NCBI GenBank assembly: GCA_016871495.1
Contig: VHDF01000015.1
Location: 1-64,000 of the forward strand
Source: Verrucomicrobiota bacterium
GTDB lineage: Bacteria > Verrucomicrobiota > Verrucomicrobiia > Limisphaerales > VHDF01
DNA: 64,000 bases
Direction of reading: 5' to 3'
Under the pieces are notes generated by a model that saw only the letters and a list, made by a program, of their open reading frames with translations, did not search any database and was not told the origin of the DNA. Both the position numbers and the translations under genes were made by a program. Positions 15,937 to 27,041 of this stretch are shown piece after piece; the stretch's first letter is position 1; each line of letters starts with the position of its first letter.

Positions 15937-16743
15937 ATGCCAAAGGTGCTGCTCCAGGAAATCGAAAACCTCATCCACCCCCTGGGGTTCGTCTGGATGC
16001 TTCTCCTGCTCGGATTCGCGCTGAAACTCAAAAGAAAGCAATTCCGCGGTGCGGGTTTTCATGCTCTGCTGGCTGCGCTCCTCTGGGTCGGCGGGGCGAG
16101 CCGCTTTCCCGACTGGGCTGCCGGTCGCCTCGAAAATTTCGCCCCCAAACCCGACTGGAACCAGATTCCACCCATGGACCTTGTCGTCATGCTTGGGGGT
16201 GTGCTCAATGCTTCCGACGGGGACATTTTTGGATTCGAACTCGCGGGGGCCGCCGATCGCGCTCTCACGGCCATCGAATTCGTCCGCCGGAACCCGCCCA
16301 AGACCCTCGTCTTCATGGGCTCTTTCGAACGCGGCCGAGGCAAGGCCGAAGGTGCCCTGGTGAAAGAATGGGTGGAGCAATGGAAAGTCACGCCACCCGG
16401 CGTCGAGATCCGTTTCGGACCTCCCTGCCGGAACACTTTCGAAGAGGCACGGGCGATCTCCGCTCTGGCCTCGGAACTGAAGGCGGAACGCATCGCGCTC
16501 ATCACTTCCGCCACCCATATGAGACGGGCGGTGGCGGTCTTCAAAAGCGCCGGACTCAACGTCCTTCCTGTCCCTTGCGATTTCCAGGAGGCCCATCGCG
16601 GAGACCTCGTGAAATCCCCCACCCGCATCGTTCCCAGCGGACTCAAGATGCAGCTCTTGGCCACCGTGCTCCACGAACACCTTTCCTGGAACTATTATCG
16701 GCTGCGAGGATGGATTCACGACGGGACAGCCGCATCGAAATGA
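15937..16743 (+). CDS. YdcF/ElyC-like DUF218 membrane protein
   Basis: The 268-residue protein has an N-terminal membrane anchor (FVWMLLLLGFALKL and a second segment near HALLAALLWVGGASRF), followed by a DUF218 domain (PF02698): MDLVVMLGGVLN, a central NTFEEARAISAL, and ERIALITSATHMRRAVAVFKSAG. Relatives (E. coli ElyC, SanA, YdcF) act at the envelope; ElyC affects peptidoglycan assembly and lipid-carrier use. The next gene starts four bases after its stop, so the two may be co-transcribed. Exact role unknown. Confidence 0.85.
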   Translation: MPKVLLQEIENLIHPLGFVWMLLLLGFALKLKRKQFRGAGFHALLAALLWVGGASRFPDWAAGRLENFAPKPDWNQIPPMDLVVMLGGVLNASDGDIFGFELAGAADRALTAIEFVRRNPPKTLVFMGSFERGRGKAEGALVKEWVEQWKVTPPGVEIRFGPPCRNTFEEARAISALASELKAERIALITSATHMRRAVAVFKSAGLNVLPVPCDFQEAHRGDLVKSPTRIVPSGLKMQLLATVLHEHLSWNYYRLRGWIHDGTAASK

Positions 16744-16747
16744 TCGC

Positions 16748-18490
16748 GTGAGCATGTTCATCAAGCTGGCTCCTTCAGGTTCGACTCGTCCTTTTTCCGA
16801 GTCGCCCCCTTTACAGAGAGGCCGCCCCGCCCTACCCGCATGGTCGGCCTGGTCGTTGTTCCTGGGGCTCGTTTTCGTTTCACTGGCAAGGGCAGGAGTC
16901 CCTGTTGCGACGGAGTCCGCTCTCTTCACACATTCAATCCGCGTCACGCTGGACGAACCGGAGCGTGGCACGACGATCCGCTCCACTCGCGATGGAAGCA
17001 TTCCCTCGGACGTCCACGGGACACCTTATCACTCTCCATTCACCCTTCAGGACACCACCATCCTGCGCTTCGCCGTATTCCGCGAAGGACAAAGGGTTTC
17101 TCCGGTGATAACCCGCAGTTACATCCGGCTCGACCAGGTCGAGCATCAAACCGGATCGGGATCGCCTTCCACCTGGGGAGTGAGAAATGGACAGCCTGTT
17201 CGATCGTCCTATCGTCTGGCCTCCGAGATTCTTGCTGATCCAGAGGTCCGGGCCGATTTCCTCGACGGCCTGCGCCGTCTTCCCACCGTTTCCCTCTCGT
17301 TCGACCCTCAGGATCTTTTCGGTGCCGACCGGGGACTCTACGCCCATCCCATGGAATACGGCGAAGCGTGGGAACGGCCTTGTTCCCTTGAGTATTTCCC
17401 CGCCAACGGCTCCCCTCCGTCGCGAGTGGAGGCCGGTGCTCGGATCCAGGGAGGCTGGAATCGGCGTCCGGAAGAATCTCCCAAGCACGCCTTCCGTATT
17501 TTTTTCAAATCGAAGTATGGTCCCGCCCAGTGGCAGTATCCGCTGTTCGGGCCCCAAAATCCCACCACGTTCAACTCCCTCATCCTTCGCGCCGGGTGCA
17601 ACAACACATGGCTCCATTGGAGCGGAGTGGAACGCGCACGCGGTGATTACATCCGCGACCAATGGATGCGCGACACGGCCCGTGAGATGGGACTCGCCGC
17701 ATCCCGGGGCCATTTCGTCCATCTCTATCTGAACGGACTGTACTGGGGCCTGTACAATCTCACGGAGCGCCCGGACCATGCCTACGCAGCCAGCGTTTGG
17801 GGAGGGAAGAAAAGCGACTATGAATCGCGCAATGGAGAGAACCTGCTCGAAGGGGATGACCAGGCCTGGAAATCCCTCTTCGCCGCGGCCAATGGTCCGG
17901 CGAGTCCCGCCGCGCTAAGCGAGATCGAGCGCTTGCTCGATGTTCAGGCTTTCGCGGATTACATGCTTCTGAACTACTACGGCGCCAATGGTGATTGGGA
18001 CCGCGTTTCCAACTGGTACGCCGTTCGCCGCAAGCCTTCCGGAAAATTCCTCTTCCTCGTCTGGGACGGCGAACGCACTTTGGAGCAGGTCCGCGACAAC
18101 ACGCTGTCGTCCGACGACGACTTAAGCCCCACCCGGCTGTTTCACCGGTTGAAGACTTACCCGGAATTTCGCGACATCCTGGGAAAGCGGGCTCGCCATC
18201 ATCTCGTGAATCGGGGAGGCGCGTTGCGTCCCGACCGAGCCGCCGCCCGTTATCAATATTGGGCAGACCTTCTTCGCCAGCCCATCGTCGCAGAATCGGC
18301 CCGCTGGGGAGCCTATCGTCGAGACATTCACCCCTACAAGACCGGCCCCTACGAACTCTATCAACGAGGCACTCACTGGAGCCCCGAAATCCTTCGCCTG
18401 ACCCGGGAATACTTTCCGCAGCGAACCGGAGTTTTTCTGGAACAACTGCGAGAGGCGGGACTCATCGGTGATTTGGGGACACCACCCTGA
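16748..18490 (+). CDS. Exported CotH-kinase family protein with chitobiase-like N-terminal domain
   Basis: The 580-residue protein starts at GTG 16748 (or ATG 16754) with a signal segment (SLFLGLVFVSLARAG). Residues about 55-120 resemble the chitobiase/hexosaminidase C-terminal-like domain (STRDGSIPSDVHGTPY). The rest is a CotH-kinase domain (PF08757): ARIQGGWNRRPEESPKHAFRI, LRAGCNNTW, YIRDQWMRD, GLYWGLYNLTERPD and FLFLVWDGERTL, the last holding the metal-binding Asp. CotH proteins are atypical protein kinases in Bacillus spore coats; the exported bacterial homologues are of unknown substrate. It is convergent with the DsbA-family gene, 3 bases away. Confidence 0.85.
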   Translation: MSMFIKLAPSGSTRPFSESPPLQRGRPALPAWSAWSLFLGLVFVSLARAGVPVATESALFTHSIRVTLDEPERGTTIRSTRDGSIPSDVHGTPYHSPFTLQDTTILRFAVFREGQRVSPVITRSYIRLDQVEHQTGSGSPSTWGVRNGQPVRSSYRLASEILADPEVRADFLDGLRRLPTVSLSFDPQDLFGADRGLYAHPMEYGEAWERPCSLEYFPANGSPPSRVEAGARIQGGWNRRPEESPKHAFRIFFKSKYGPAQWQYPLFGPQNPTTFNSLILRAGCNNTWLHWSGVERARGDYIRDQWMRDTAREMGLAASRGHFVHLYLNGLYWGLYNLTERPDHAYAASVWGGKKSDYESRNGENLLEGDDQAWKSLFAAANGPASPAALSEIERLLDVQAFADYMLLNYYGANGDWDRVSNWYAVRRKPSGKFLFLVWDGERTLEQVRDNTLSSDDDLSPTRLFHRLKTYPEFRDILGKRARHHLVNRGGALRPDRAAARYQYWADLLRQPIVAESARWGAYRRDIHPYKTGPYELYQRGTHWSPEILRLTREYFPQRTGVFLEQLREAGLIGDLGTPP

Positions 18491-18493
18491 CCG

Positions 18494-19153
18494 TCATTCC
18501 GGCGGACTGACATGATGCGCCGCGTAGGAGGCGTAAGCCTTGGCATCCCTGAGGAGCGCGGACAATGCTGACTCCAAGGGCTCAATCGTGGCCAGGCCCG
18601 AGAACACCACCCGGTCGCCAATGTTGCTTTCCAGCAGGAACGAAGGGCGCGAGGTCATCTTGAAAGCCTGAAACTCGGCGGTGGTGGCTCGCATGCGGTC
18701 GAGAATCGTCTGCGACTGAGCGAGTGATCGCAACGTGCCGGCATTCAGGGAACACCCCCGCACAGCCGCCTGCACCGCCACCTCCCATTCGGCGAACTTC
18801 AACCCTTCGATCATGCCCGCCCGAGCAATCACGATGCGCACGGAGTCATCGGTGACCCCCATCGACCTGGCGGCTTCCGCCACGGCATTCGGCGCCAGGT
18901 ATTCCTGCAATCCAGGGACGAACCAATGGGCGTTCAGCCGATAAGGCGACCTCATGATCGTGCCGCTGCGTCGGTAGTACCATTCTTCCTCCGCCTGGCT
19001 GTTCGGCATGCTGGAAGCGTCCATCAAGGCAATCTTCTATTCAAACTCCACCTCCGAGGCATGCCGCGATTTCAACGCCGACCAAGCAGGCTCCGCCCAA
19101 TGGCACCAGGAGGATATGACATCGAGATAATAAGTGACTTTGGCGATTTTCAT
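18494..19153 (-). pseudogene. DsbA-family thioredoxin-fold protein interrupted by an in-frame amber codon
   Basis: Reading from ATG 19153 gives MKIAKVTYYLDVISSWCHWAE..., then VEFE-stop-KIALMDASSMPN, continuing unbroken to 18494 (219 codons plus stop). The stop is TAG at 19038-19040; relatives of this DsbA/HCCA-isomerase-like family typically carry an aromatic residue there, so a TGG to TAG change is likely. The C-terminal part (SRPSFLLESNIGDRVVFSG) is typical of the family. Only one Cys is present in the SWCHW motif, so it would not be a dithiol oxidase. The downstream piece alone could start at 19027 but would lack the active site. It lies behind gap and its terminator. Confidence 0.75.
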
Positions 19154-19190
19154 ATCGTCAGTCCTGAAGGTGGGAGAGCTCATCCCCAGT

Positions 19191-19220
19191 AAAAAGGCGG
19201 CGCTCGTCAGGAGCGCCGCC
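19191..19220 (-). terminator. Intrinsic terminator of gap
   Basis: On the minus strand a perfect 10-bp stem (GGCGGCGCTC/GAGCGCCGCC) with a 5-base loop is followed by TTTTT. It lies 19 bases past the gap stop codon and upstream of the DsbA-family gene, so it should end the gap transcript. Confidence 0.85.
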
Positions 19221-19238
19221 CGGGGAGAGTTCAGGGCA

Positions 19239-20361
<1,123 letters not shown>

Positions 20362-20387
20362 CGATGAACTCCCCCCGTCGGGCAGGC

Positions 20388-20520
20388 GGTGCATCCCGAT
20401 GTTGCCGGTGATGCAGGTAGGGCGCGTCCGTCCCGGCGCGCCGCCGGAGCATGATGTTTTGCATCCCGTGGGCGGCGGGCTGGGACAGGCCCGCCCTACC
20501 AACAACATCGGGATACACGG
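20388..20520 (-). repeat. Dispersed repeat R1 (MITE-like), copy B
   Basis: This is a 133-bp copy in inverted orientation relative to copies A and C. It is flanked by the direct repeat TCGGGCAGG at 20378-20386 and 20521-20529 (10 bp if the boundary is shifted by one). It lies between gap and the divergent CHASE3-PAS gene, just outside the gap promoter. Confidence 0.85.
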
Positions 20521-20651
20521 TCGGGCAGGGCGGAGTGGCGCCTTTCTCATCGTGCGAGGCCACGAGCCATGCAGGTTCCCAAAATTCCCGGTCGGCGGCG
20601 AACTTCGGCGTGGCCTTGAACTCGTCGCGGGCGATTGTTACCGTTCGGGAC

Positions 20652-21876
20652 GTGGCTGACCACCCTGACCCCCGCGCCAACCCTTCTCCATTCACCACCC
20701 CGCGTCGATCGATCGAGGGCCGCATCGCACTCGGCTTTTTCCTCGCTCTGGCGATCTCAGCCTGGGCGTGCTGGGCAGCCATCCAAAACTCCCGCCAAAG
20801 CCGGGCCACCGCCGATGAAGTGCGCCACACCTACGCGCTCGTGCTCGAAGTCACCAGCCTCCTGGCCGCTCTGGAGTCCAGCGAAACTGCGCTTCGCAAT
20901 CATCTTCTTGGGGGCGAGTCTGCCGACACCGAACGCTGGCAGCGCGAGACCCATCGTGCCCGAGAGCATCTTCAGGTGGCGCGAAGCCTGGCGCCCCCCC
21001 CCCGCACCTGCCTCCAGCCAATGGCCTCGGATCGAGCAACTCGTTTCGGCCGTCCTTCAGGAGGCGGCCTTCATCCACGCCCTGCGCGTCGAGCAAGGAT
21101 TCGACCCCGCACGTGCACGGCTCCGCGCCTCGCCCTCGTTCGAACTGATCCTCGACCTGCGCCGCAGCATTTCCAACCTCATCACTGCTGAAAACCAGCG
21201 GCTCTTGAAACTCGACCAGCAAGCTCACGCCGATGCCACCGCCACTCGCCGCTCCCTGGTCATCGGTTTCGTTCTGAATGTCGGGCTCCTTGCCTCTGCC
21301 TTCTGGCTCATCCGCGATGATTTTCGCCTGCGGCGCGAGCAAGCTGCTTCCCTCGCACAAATGAATGAAAAGTTGGAGCGGAAAGTCTTCGAACGCACCG
21401 CCGAAATCGCCAAGTCCAATGCTGCATTGGAAGTCGAGAATCTTGAACGTCAATGGGCCTTCGCCTCACTGGAACGGTTCCAACGCCACAACGAACTCAT
21501 CATCAACTCGATCGTGGAAGCCGTGGTGGTCATCAGCGCCACGGGAGTCGTTCTGCGCATCAACCAAGCCGCGCAGCATTGGACCGGATTCACTCATGAA
21601 CAATGGATCGGACGAAGGCTTGCCACAATCCTTCGCCCCGCCGCGAACCAAGCCGCTCCGGTCGATTGGAGTTCACATCCGGTCGCCCAAGCCCTGCGCA
21701 AAGGGCAGGCCACCACGCTCCAGGGCATGGTCCTCACATGCCAGGACAGGCCCGACGCCGTATGTTCCCTGCGCCTGCAACCAATTCACGACGGCGGCAA
21801 AGTCGTGGCCGGCATCCTCTGCTTCAATCTGGCCTCCACCGCCAGTGAGAAAGGTCCCAACCCAGCACCCGCGTGA
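20652..21876 (+). pseudogene. CHASE3-PAS membrane sensor, frameshifted at a C10 tract
   Basis: From GTG 20652 the frame encodes a first membrane helix (IALGFFLALAISAWACWAAI) and a CHASE3-like extracytoplasmic helix (LAALESSETALRNHLLGG). At the C10 run at 20994-21003 the coherent protein moves to the +1 frame. That frame continues through a second helix (SLVIGFVLNVGLLASAFWLI), a coiled-coil and a PAS domain (IINSIVEAVVVISATGVVLRINQAA) to 21876. With nine C's the product would be 407 residues. There is no histidine-kinase or other output domain. The stop overlaps the next gene's GTG by 4 bases. A C10 tract could be a phase-variable switch or an assembly error. Confidence 0.75.
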
Positions 21877-23891
21877 GAATCCCCGTCCCATGGCTTGCCG
21901 CCACTCTGGTTTTCGCCGCCACAGAAACCCACCACGCAGCCGCTTTTCATAATCCCTTTGGAAAATGGCCCAGGCCTGAAGGCCCCGGCGATCAACGCAT
22001 CCACGAAGTGCTGAACGCCGAGGCCCGACACCTCGCTTCACTCTCCCTGGCCGAAATTCAATCGCTGGAAGATTGGGAAAGGCGCAAAGCCTCGTACCGG
22101 ACCCAACTCTTCGAGATGCTCGGACTGGATCCACAGCCGCCCAAAACCGCACTTCACGCGACCGTGACCGGAAAGCTCGAGGAGTCCGATTTCATCGTCG
22201 AAAAGTTTCACTTCCAATCCCTGCCCGGGCTGTACGTCACCGCCAATCTTTACCTCCCCCGGCCAACCGACCAACCGGTCCCCGCCATCCTTTACGTCTG
22301 CGGCCATTCGGTCGTGAAAACCAACGGCGTCAGCTTCGGCAACAAAGTGGGCTATCAACACCACGGCGTCGGCTTCGCCCGCAACGGATACGCCTGCCTC
22401 GTCCTGGATACCGTGCAACTCGGTGAAATCGAAGGCATCCACCACGGAACCTATCGCGAGGGCATGTGGTGGTGGAACTCCCGCGGCTACACCTCCGCCG
22501 GCGCCGAGGCCTGGAACTGCATCCGCGCGCTGGACTACCTCGAATCCCGGCCGGAAGTGGATGCCCGCCGCATCGGCGTTACGGGCCGAAGCGGCGGCGG
22601 CGCCTACTCCTGGTGGATCTCCGCCCTCGATGACCGCATCCGGGCCGCCTGTCCCGTCGCCGGCATGACCGACCTCGAAAACCACGTCGTGGACGGCACC
22701 GTGGAAGGCCATTGCGACTGCATGTTCCACGTCAACACCTACCGATGGGACTTCGACCGCGTCGCCGCCCTGGTCGCGCCCCGCCCCCTCCTCATCGGGA
22801 ACACCGACAAAGACACCATCTTTCCTCTCGACGGTGTCGTCCGGATCCACGAGCGCGTCCGCCGCATCTATGATCTCCACCGTGCCACCGACCGGCTCGG
22901 ACTCCTCATCACCGAAGGCCCCCACAAGGATAACCAGGACCTTCAAGTGCCGGTCCTGCGCTGGTTCAATCGATTCCTGAAGCACCGTGCTCCCGTGGTG
23001 AAAGACGTGGGGGAGCCGCTGTTTACCGGACAGCAATTGAAAGTGTTGGACCGCATTCCGTCGGACGAGATTACGAGTCGGAGCTACGAACATTTCCCGC
23101 GGCTTGCCCCGGAAACGACAACCTCATCCCACGAATCGCTCGTGGATACCCTCCGCCATAAAACTTTCGGGGGCTGGCCGGAAGACTCCACGCCGCCGCA
23201 AGCCAGACTCTTGCAGCAGTCTGCCCACACTTCGCTGGGCCTGGAATTATCCGTTTATGAATTCGTTTCTCAACCCGGGCTTCCCTTGCGGCTTTATCGC
23301 CTGCTTCCGACACAAAGCCGGGTGGACAACGTCGTCGTTGAGATCGCCGACTCCGAACTCTGGAACCATCGCATGGCCGCGATGGGCTCCAACTTTCCTC
23401 GTGCGTGCGAAGAGGAATTAAAATGGTTTCCAACCCCAACCACCGCCACGACCAACCTCGCCAACCTGGCCAGCACGCTGCGCCAATCCAACTCGGCGCT
23501 CATGCTCCTCGCACCTCGCGGCGTCGGGATGACGGCGCTTGCCTCGGATGCTCGATTCATCACCCAAACCCGGCGACGATTCATGCTGGTCGGACAGACA
23601 CTCGCCGGCATGCAAGTGTGGGATGTGCGGCGCGGACTGCAGGCGATCCAGGCTTTGGCGGATACGCGCGGACTCCCCGTCACCCTGGCTGCGCCCTCCG
23701 CCATGACCGAGGTCGCATGCTTCGCCATCGCCCTCGGTGCTCGCGCCGAACGCGTCGAACTCGCCCACGCCCCTCGTCAGGATAAAGAGGCCCCGGATTT
23801 TCTCAATTGGTCGAGATGGGTCACGCCTGCCCGCCTGCTCGATCTCGCCCGAGCCAAATCCACGGTTACCCTCGATCATTCAAAACGATAG
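21873..23891 (+). CDS. Exported alpha/beta hydrolase, acetylxylan-esterase-like
   Basis: The 672-residue protein starts at GTG 21873, overlapping the previous stop (GTGA), with a signal peptide (IPVPWLAATLVFAATETHHAAA). Residues about 85-370 are a hydrolase of the acetylxylan-esterase/glucuronoyl-esterase-like group: AILYVCGHSV, nucleophile elbow GRSGGG, a DKDTIFP acidic region and GPHKDNQD histidine. The remaining 290 residues look like a second, sandwich-like or degenerate hydrolase module with no visible catalytic residues. It likely removes ester decorations from polysaccharides in the periplasm; the substrate is unknown. Coupling to the sensor gene is suggested by the overlap. Confidence 0.8.
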   Translation: MRIPVPWLAATLVFAATETHHAAAFHNPFGKWPRPEGPGDQRIHEVLNAEARHLASLSLAEIQSLEDWERRKASYRTQLFEMLGLDPQPPKTALHATVTGKLEESDFIVEKFHFQSLPGLYVTANLYLPRPTDQPVPAILYVCGHSVVKTNGVSFGNKVGYQHHGVGFARNGYACLVLDTVQLGEIEGIHHGTYREGMWWWNSRGYTSAGAEAWNCIRALDYLESRPEVDARRIGVTGRSGGGAYSWWISALDDRIRAACPVAGMTDLENHVVDGTVEGHCDCMFHVNTYRWDFDRVAALVAPRPLLIGNTDKDTIFPLDGVVRIHERVRRIYDLHRATDRLGLLITEGPHKDNQDLQVPVLRWFNRFLKHRAPVVKDVGEPLFTGQQLKVLDRIPSDEITSRSYEHFPRLAPETTTSSHESLVDTLRHKTFGGWPEDSTPPQARLLQQSAHTSLGLELSVYEFVSQPGLPLRLYRLLPTQSRVDNVVVEIADSELWNHRMAAMGSNFPRACEEELKWFPTPTTATTNLANLASTLRQSNSALMLLAPRGVGMTALASDARFITQTRRRFMLVGQTLAGMQVWDVRRGLQAIQALADTRGLPVTLAAPSAMTEVACFAIALGARAERVELAHAPRQDKEAPDFLNWSRWVTPARLLDLARAKSTVTLDHSKR

Positions 23892-24060
23892 TGCCCGACG
23901 GCCATCGACCGGGAGGTGAAATCAAACGGCGTTTTCACCAGTAAAGATTTGCCCCTCTGCCGTTTCCTGGAACACTTTCGGCATGCACCCTCGCCATCAG
24001 CCCCGCCCGTACCGCGACAACTCCAGCATGATCCGGTTGCCGTCCAATCGAGCGTGCATC

Positions 24061-26346
24061 ATGCGGGCTGGATGGCTGTCCCTGGCTCTCAGTTTGGCCA
24101 ACATTTCCTGGGTCACCAACGCTTTCGGCGCCCAACCTTCGCCAGCTCCGCAGCGATTCCGACAGGAGATCGCTCTGCATCATCAACCGGACCCTGGCAA
24201 ACCTTCCGGCCCCATCCAATGCCTCGATGCGCCGCCGTCCGCGAGCCTGCGTGTGTTCGCGTCGGGACGCTGGTGGCAACAGACTCAGGATCGCTGGTCA
24301 GAAATCGCGTCCTGCGCCAACACCGAGCCCGATCGCTTTCGATTTCCCGGCCCCGATCACCAACCCCTCACCGTCGGGGTCCCATGGGGACAGGTGCGCC
24401 AGTTGTTGCGCCAAGGCGAATCAACCTTGATCGCCACCGCCGACTCGATCCAAGTCCATCAAGCAGGAGGTTCCGAGCTCATCCCATTGCCGGGTCCTTC
24501 GACCCTTCACCAGATCGCCCTCGGACCTGGCAACACGCTCCATGCCGCCACCAGCCGCGGACTCTTCAAGCGCGTGGGTTCGGATTGGAAACCGATGACC
24601 GCCCTGGATGCGGGCAAGCGCGCGTGGGGCACGGACGAAACGCTCGGCGTGGGATTCGATGGCAAACAACGCCTTTGGTTCTGCACCTCGGCGGGGATCG
24701 CCCGAGCAACCGATGAAGGCTGGGAGTTTCTCACTCCCGCTGAAGGGCTGCCCTGGAATCAGTTCACCGGAATCGCTTTCGGCCCGGCGAGTGAGGCCTG
24801 GTTCGCCACCAGGCTCGGCGTCATTCGTCTGGACGAATCCGGTTTTCATTACCGGCAAGGTCCCCGCTGGCTTCCTCACGACCACGTTCGACAGGTGGTC
24901 GTGGACTCGAACGGGACTGCCTGGATGGCCACCGAGTCCGGCCTTGGCGCCATCGCCCGGCGTTCCATGACGCTCGCCGAGAAAGCGGAGCACTACGAAA
25001 GCGAGATCGAGAAGTACGTCAAGCGAACCCCGCTCGGCTACGTGGCCGAAGCGAGACTCCAACGTCCAGCCGATAAATCGAGCGCCCATCCCGACGACAG
25101 TGACAATGACGGGCTTTGGACCTCGATGTACGGCGCCGGCCAATGCTTCGCGTATGCGGCGACGAAGGATCCCCAATCCAAAGCACGCGCCGGAAAAGCC
25201 TTCACTGCGCTTCGCTTCCTGCAAAAGGTCACGCAGGGAGGCCCCCATGCGCCACCACACGGCTACGTCGCTCGAACCGTGCGCTCGACCTCCCTGCCCG
25301 ACCCCAATGCCGGACGCCTTGAGGCCGATCGAGAAATGAAGCAGCGCCATGACCGGCTCTGGAAAGTATACGCTCCCCGCTGGCCGCGCAGTGCCGATGG
25401 TCAATGGTTCTGGAAAGGCGACACCAGCAGCGACGAATTGGACGGACACTACTTCTTCTACCCGCTCTATTACGATTTCTGCGCCGATACCGAATCCGAA
25501 AAAGCGCGCGTTCGCGAAGTGGTTCGCGACCTGACCGATCACCTCGTCCGGCACGGATTCAACTTGGTGGATCATGACGGACAACCAACCCGCTGGGGCG
25601 TGTTCAGCCCCGAACAGCTCAATCACAACAAGGATTGGATGATTGAACGGGGGCTGAATTCGTTGAGCATGCTGTCGTACCTGGCCGTGGCCGAGCACGT
25701 GACGGGCGACGCCAAGTACGGTGAAACTTCGAAAATGTTGATCGAGCGGCATCACTACGACCAAAACGCGGTCGTGCCAAAAATCCAAATGGGCACGGGT
25801 TCCGGAAATCAATCGGATGATGAAATGGCCTTCATGTCTTTTTACTCGCTGTTCCGCTATTCGAAGAACGCGGCGCTAAGGGAAAAACTGATTTTCGCGT
25901 TCTATGGTTCCTGGGCTTTGGAACAACCGGAAATGAATCCCTTTTTCCACTTCGCCTACGCGGGCCATGCCGCAGGCGCCAAGATTGACAATCCCTTTGG
26001 ATCCTATCCGCTGGCGCCCTGGGACGGATGGCACCAAGACTCCATGGCAACGTTGTACGGATTTCCCCTGGACCGGCTGAACTGGCCTCACAAAAACAGC
26101 CATCGCCTGGACTTGCAATGGCTCGAACCCCAGCGATCCGTGGACATCTACGAACCGCGCAAACGCACCCGCGGTTTCCGCGGGAACGGGAAAGTTCTGC
26201 CGGTGGAAAACCGCCACTTCAACCATTGGAACACCGATCCGTGGCAACTGGATTACGGAGGCTCGGCCCACGAACTCGCCTCCGGCACGGTGTTCCTCCT
26301 CCCCTACTATATGGGTCTTTACCACGGCTTCATCGAAAAGCCATAG
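24061..26346 (+). CDS. Exported protein: beta-propeller N-terminus plus helical (alpha/alpha-toroid-like) C-terminus
   Basis: The ATG at 24061 gives a signal peptide (MRAGWLSLALSLANISWVTNAFGAQ) and 761 residues; earlier in-frame ATGs (23983, 24028) add a polar leader. Residues about 90-305 contain repeated short blade motifs of the two-component-regulator-propeller kind (GNTLHAATSRGLFK, KQRLWFCTSAGIAR, SEAWFATRLGVIRLD, NGTAWMATESGLGAI). The C-terminal 430 residues are rich in Trp, Tyr and His with helical hairpins (DWMIERGLNSLSMLSYLAVAEHVTG), reminiscent of six-hairpin enzymes, but no family can be named. It may bind or cleave polysaccharide. No TCS output domain is present. Confidence 0.65.
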   Translation: MRAGWLSLALSLANISWVTNAFGAQPSPAPQRFRQEIALHHQPDPGKPSGPIQCLDAPPSASLRVFASGRWWQQTQDRWSEIASCANTEPDRFRFPGPDHQPLTVGVPWGQVRQLLRQGESTLIATADSIQVHQAGGSELIPLPGPSTLHQIALGPGNTLHAATSRGLFKRVGSDWKPMTALDAGKRAWGTDETLGVGFDGKQRLWFCTSAGIARATDEGWEFLTPAEGLPWNQFTGIAFGPASEAWFATRLGVIRLDESGFHYRQGPRWLPHDHVRQVVVDSNGTAWMATESGLGAIARRSMTLAEKAEHYESEIEKYVKRTPLGYVAEARLQRPADKSSAHPDDSDNDGLWTSMYGAGQCFAYAATKDPQSKARAGKAFTALRFLQKVTQGGPHAPPHGYVARTVRSTSLPDPNAGRLEADREMKQRHDRLWKVYAPRWPRSADGQWFWKGDTSSDELDGHYFFYPLYYDFCADTESEKARVREVVRDLTDHLVRHGFNLVDHDGQPTRWGVFSPEQLNHNKDWMIERGLNSLSMLSYLAVAEHVTGDAKYGETSKMLIERHHYDQNAVVPKIQMGTGSGNQSDDEMAFMSFYSLFRYSKNAALREKLIFAFYGSWALEQPEMNPFFHFAYAGHAAGAKIDNPFGSYPLAPWDGWHQDSMATLYGFPLDRLNWPHKNSHRLDLQWLEPQRSVDIYEPRKRTRGFRGNGKVLPVENRHFNHWNTDPWQLDYGGSAHELASGTVFLLPYYMGLYHGFIEKP

Positions 26347-26791
26347 CCCGGGGATTTCTGGGCGCGCAGAAGCCGTGAGATTTCCGGGCCAGTCTCACCC
26401 GGCGTCGTTTCACGCACGTCTTCACAGCACCGTTCAATGCGGCGTGAACGCTGCGCTCCGAGCGGAACCTTTCGAATGCACCGAAATCAGCCCGCAATTC
26501 ACCCTTAATCCTTAAATCGGCAGTTGAACCTGGTGAAGCTCAGCAAGGCCTGGATGAGAAAGACACGACGAAGCACCAGGGCTATCCTTTTTCCTGGAAC
26601 CGGCAATTCAGCAGCGAAACTTGAGAAAAGCGTCTGACGCCAAGATCTGGCGATAGATCGATGCGGATCCATTGCCGTTTCCAGCAAAAAGACTCCGCCG
26701 GGCCGAGGTGCGGAAGGGTGAGAAACTTCAGCATTAAGTAAGTCGGGAGGTTTAAGGGCAACTGACGCTCGAAAGTTCAACCCGTCGCAAC

Positions 26792-26973
26792 CGACTTAAC
26801 GCAACTCAAACTCGTCCCGCCAGGAATCCCAACGGGATTCCGTCCCGAAGCCCAAGGTTGCGAGGAACGAGCTACCTTGGGTCACAGTTCGACAATGGAA
26901 ACCAACCCCAACGGGGTTGTGACAAAATCCTATTTCCGTTTGGCGGGGTAAAGCCACAACCGCGTTGCGGTTG
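26792..26973. repeat. Dispersed repeat R3, copy 1, with an adjacent inverted arm (26991-27050)
   Basis: About 182 bp shared with 28852-29033 at roughly 90% identity or better by eye. It is built of small palindromes (GGAATCCCAACGGGATTCC, AACCCCAACGGGGTT, CAACCGCGTTGCGGTTG). In this copy bases 26991-27050 repeat the first third in inverted orientation, making a long hairpin. The rest of 26347-26791 shows no supportable gene. Confidence 0.75.
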
Positions 26974-27041
26974 AATTCATTTCAAACGGCGACCCAAGGT
27001 AGCTCGTTCCTCGCAACCTTGGGCTGGAGGACACAATCCCT

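Noticed and set aside
26505-26780. 91-codon minus-strand frame in repeat-rich DNA
   Set aside because: No ribosome site, domain or natural composition; it overlaps the region leading into R3.
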